A stretch of DNA of 64,000 nt from Aphelocoma coerulescens (taxonomy: Eukaryota > Chordata > Aves > Passeriformes > Corvidae): contig NW_027184084.1 of assembly GCF_041296385.1 (NCBI RefSeq), positions 2,418,001-2,482,000 on the forward strand, written 5' to 3'. The translations under genes and the position numbers were made by a program. Position 1 is the stretch's first letter. The number at the start of each line of letters is the position of its first letter. The notes beneath the pieces were generated by a model, which had not been told where the DNA came from, made no database searches, and saw nothing but the letters and a program-made list of their open reading frames with translations. This document shows positions 61,403-64,000 of the stretch, in pieces.

Positions 61403-63109
61403 GCTCTGATTTTGATAGCTCCCCATCATAAAGGCTTGAGCGACACCTTGTGGTCCTGGCGCGAAAGGGTTTAACCCATCATTCGCATTCATTCCCTGAT
61501 TCATGGGATTCCTTCCTGGAAAGTTACTCATCGGTGTCCCCATCCCCAAATTGAGGGGGCACTCATTCTTCCAATGACCTTCGGCGAAGCATCGGGCGCA
61601 CTGATTGGGCCCCAATTTACCTCTACCCCTACCCCTCATCTGGTTCCCTACATTCTGATTCACAAAACCTCCGAAACCACCTCTTCCCATGCCCCCGTTT
61701 CCTCTGCCTCGTCCCCTCCCCCGGCCTCTCACATTCATCTGACTTGCCTGTTGTAACACTGCCAACATGCTTGCTTGTTGCTTCTTCACTGCCTCTTTCT
61801 CTCTATTATTATACACTTTCCATGCTACTTCAAGCATTTTCTCCAAGTCCCGAGTGTCATTCCCTTCTAGCTTTTGTAGCTTCCTCCTAATATCCTCCTG
61901 TGACTGTCCCATAAATATCAAGGCCATTTGCAGTTTTCCTGCCTCCGATTCCACGTCTAAATCTGTATACCTCCGTGCTATTTCTTTCAGCCTCTCCAAG
62001 AACGCAGATGGTGACTCTATCTTATCCTGTCTTACCGCATACAATTTAGACCAATTTAAAGTCTTTGGAATTCCCCTCTGAATTCCTTCCACCAACAGCT
62101 CCTGATAAACCTGCAACCTATGATACTCTTCTGCCAAATTAGGGTTCCATTCTGGATCTTCCCTTGGTACTATTTCATTCACATTCCCTATTCCTTGTAG
62201 TGCTGGTGCTCGCAACTGAATCATATCCCTTGCCCGATTAGACATAGCTTTAAATACCATCTCCTTTTCCATAGAATCCATTATCGAGTCTAGCAACACC
62301 TGTAGGTCATTCCAGTCCGGATTCTGTGTCTTTATTACCATTTTCACCACCCGAGCCACTTTTTCAGGATTTTCTCTATAAGCTCCTGCAGATTGCTTCC
62401 AAATTATTAAATCATTGGGGGAAAACGGAACTTTCACTCTGACCCGATCCCCTGTTGGTCCAACTGCTTCTCACAATGGGGCCATTAAATGTGCTCGAGA
62501 AGCGCTTCTTCCCCTATCCAGACGCCCTCTGCGAGTACGCTGGGAGAGCGGAGTTCGGGATTGTTCCCTCCCTCTCTCCCTGGGCTCGGGAGTTCGGGAT
62601 CGTTCCCTCTCTCCTTCCTCGGAGTCAGATTCCTCTTCCGAAGAATCTGAGTCCGGGAGGGGGAGGTTGACCGGGTCGGATGGTGATACCAACAAAGACA
62701 CATCCTCCTCAGGCTCAGAAAACCGTACCCTTCGCTCTTTACAACCCGCGCATTCCTCTGATTCCGTTTCTAACACCATCATTCCACATTTCCTCTGCCA
62801 GTCGTTTTTTCCTATTAGCTGATAAAACAAATCCAAATAGGGTATCTCATCCCACTTCTCATTTTCCCGTAAATACCGCATCATGGGGGTTATAATTTCA
62901 GAATTAATAGTGCCATTCCATGGCCACTGCATCCCCCCAGTTTCATATTCAGGCCATACCTTATTACAATAATCAATCAATTCTCTTTTCCGCAGCTCCC
63001 GTCCCAATTTACCCTCCTTCCAATGACTTAGCAAACACCCGAGGGGAGAATCCTCCGGAATATCCTTATCAGAACTTGACAAAGCCCGAAACACCCGCAA
63101 CGGCATCAT
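61400..63109 (-). pseudogene. gag: Class I gag (Ig-Env provirus), one nonsense codon
   Basis: First ATG 63109 (MMPLRVFRALSSS); no MG myristoylation start is seen. Matrix resembles class I #3 (SPLGCLLSHWKEGKLGRELR; VWPEYETGG). A Ser/Glu/Arg-rich linker (DSDSSEEESDSEEGERERSR) follows. TGA 62471-62473 (probably CGA to TGA) interrupts after HLMAPL. Capsid: PFSPNDLIIWKQ, a homology region ESPSAFLERLKEIARRY. A Gly/Arg-rich run (RGRGRGRGNGGMGRGGFGG) and one CCHC knuckle CARCFAEGHWKNEC lie near the C-terminus. 569 codons in all. Confidence 0.9.
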
Positions 63110-63517
63110 TCCAGAGGTATGCAACCACACAATAACGCACACAACTAATTAACACACAGACTAATACCAATACCAATTACCACAATATCCAATTCCCTCC
63201 TTGCTTATCTCGTCGCCGCGAGAAGCAAGGGCTGGCTCTGCAAAGCTTTCGCTCTGTCTGACGGCCAGCGCCTAGGCTTTATAATCCCAAACCAATGCCC
63301 CAACCCTGCGAGTAGAGACTCGTCTTACCGGGCAGGCTACCACCACCGGTTTAAAAGGAATAAAGCACCTTGTGGGCTTACCTCACGGTTGTCCGTCGGA
63401 CGCGGGGTCGGGCACGGGCTGATGTCTCCCCAGAAATCACCTGGTGCCGGCACGGAGCAGATCACCCCGCGAACCGCCCCTACGACCCCCGGAGTCCTGC
63501 CGCGGTCGCCAGAAAAC
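63110..63517 (-). other. 5' leader, PBS and splice donor (Ig-Env provirus)
   Basis: On minus the LTR is followed by GTTTTC and PBS-like TGGCGACCGCGGCAGGAC (63494-63511). A splice donor GTGAG|GTAAGC is at about 63382/63381, placed to make env mRNA. The leader is GC-rich near the LTR. Confidence 0.65.
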
Positions 63518-64000
63518 TGTTGCCCACCGACCACAAACACAAACCAACAGAGAGTTAGTTTATGCGGTGCTTTATTCAGGGCCCGGGGACCTGGGGACTA
63601 GTGTCCCAAATCAGGCTTCCCGAAGGCCTATCGTTTCACTCAGCTCTTTATACAGTTTCAAACATTGGCACACATACAAAATTTAATTTTCAAAGTAAAA
63701 CATACATCACAGGGATTAACAATTGATAATCATACCCTAAGCCATATATCTGCATGGTTGTCTAGTCTTAGATAATGCTCAACGAACTCCCACCACTGAA
63801 ATCCCCCTTGCATGCAACATATATCAACCCAGAACTATTTACCTTAGACATGTTCTCCATGCCCAGCTAATTCACTACTCCTAACTTCCCCACCCAGCAC
63901 ATTCCATTCCTGTTTCCCAAGAGAACTATTTCTACACCTGAGGCCTTACAGCCTAGCAGAGCCTTAGCCTTACTACTTCTAAAATCCGATATCCTATCCT
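63518..64000 (-). repeat. 5' LTR of the Ig-Env provirus (partial)
   Basis: Matches 54751-55233 without a visible difference; about nine bases lie beyond the window. Confidence 0.92.

Larger units (their letters stand above)
54751..64000 (-). mobile_element. Young class I provirus with Ig-like domains in Env
   Basis: On minus: 5' LTR (64000-63518, running out of the window), PBS, leader with splice donor, gag, UGA, pol, env, PPT, 3' LTR (55242-54751). The two LTRs look identical over the roughly 480 bases that can be compared. Coding breaks are few: one stop in gag, one frameshift in pol, two stops and a frameshift in env. It truncates CSD copy 3. The flank beyond 64000 is not visible, so the target duplication cannot be checked. 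Confidence 0.93.

Overview
The window is vertebrate germline DNA made almost entirely of endogenous retroviruses (ERVs) and LTR elements nested inside one another. I see no host single-copy gene, tRNA, rRNA or CRISPR array. The mix points to a bird, most likely a songbird: ERV-L elements without env or dUTPase, class II betaretrovirus-like elements with dUTPase in the protease frame, and class I gamma-like proviruses. Such density suggests a gene-poor, repeat-accumulating region such as the W chromosome or pericentromeric DNA. Host and chromosome are inference.

Layout. 1-5080: 3' part of an ERV-L (copy 1, +). 5081-16776: an old class I ERV on the minus strand (#A), interrupted by a solo LTR (5758-6319), an LTR fragment (about 7630-7866) and a class II provirus (#1, 8649-16047), which itself holds a 2.2 kb LTR element carrying a cold-shock-domain gene (CSD copy 1, 9488-11723). 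16777-17463: fragment of a plus-strand class I gag-pol. 17464-26688: CSD copy 2, split by a nearly complete ERV-L (copy 2, 19094-26445). 26689-29791: LTRs and non-coding repeats. 29792-33350: decayed ERV-L copy 3. 33351-34300: truncated class II piece on minus (#3). 34810 to about 53572: a plus-strand class I ERV (#3) broken by a solo LTR (35629-36199), a deleted class II provirus on minus (39416-43228, with a solo LTR inside it), another solo LTR (45112-45783), class II provirus #2 (46899-52690) and a class II solo LTR (53136-53510). 53573-54750: CSD copy 3 on minus. 54751 to the window end: a young class I provirus on minus whose Env carries immunoglobulin-like domains.

How they work together. 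Most elements are defective and would have needed enzymes in trans. The two class II proviruses lack reverse transcriptase at the same place and share stop codons, yet each has its own target-site duplication, so they were copied by another element's RT. The CSD elements have LTRs, a PBS and 6-bp target duplications but only one gene, a helical N-terminal domain joined to a Y-box-type cold-shock domain. They look like non-autonomous retroelements that captured a host RNA-binding domain.

Most notable: (1) the CSD-carrying LTR family, three copies; (2) an Env with three N-terminal Ig-like domains; (3) in-frame stop codons at gag/pro/pol borders in leaky contexts (UGA CUA, UGA CUAG); (4) a class II LTR family with TG...TA ends, shown by three exact target-site duplications; (5) a Cys-rich module that recurs around class I gag and pol. 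All comparisons were made by eye; no alignment or database search was run.
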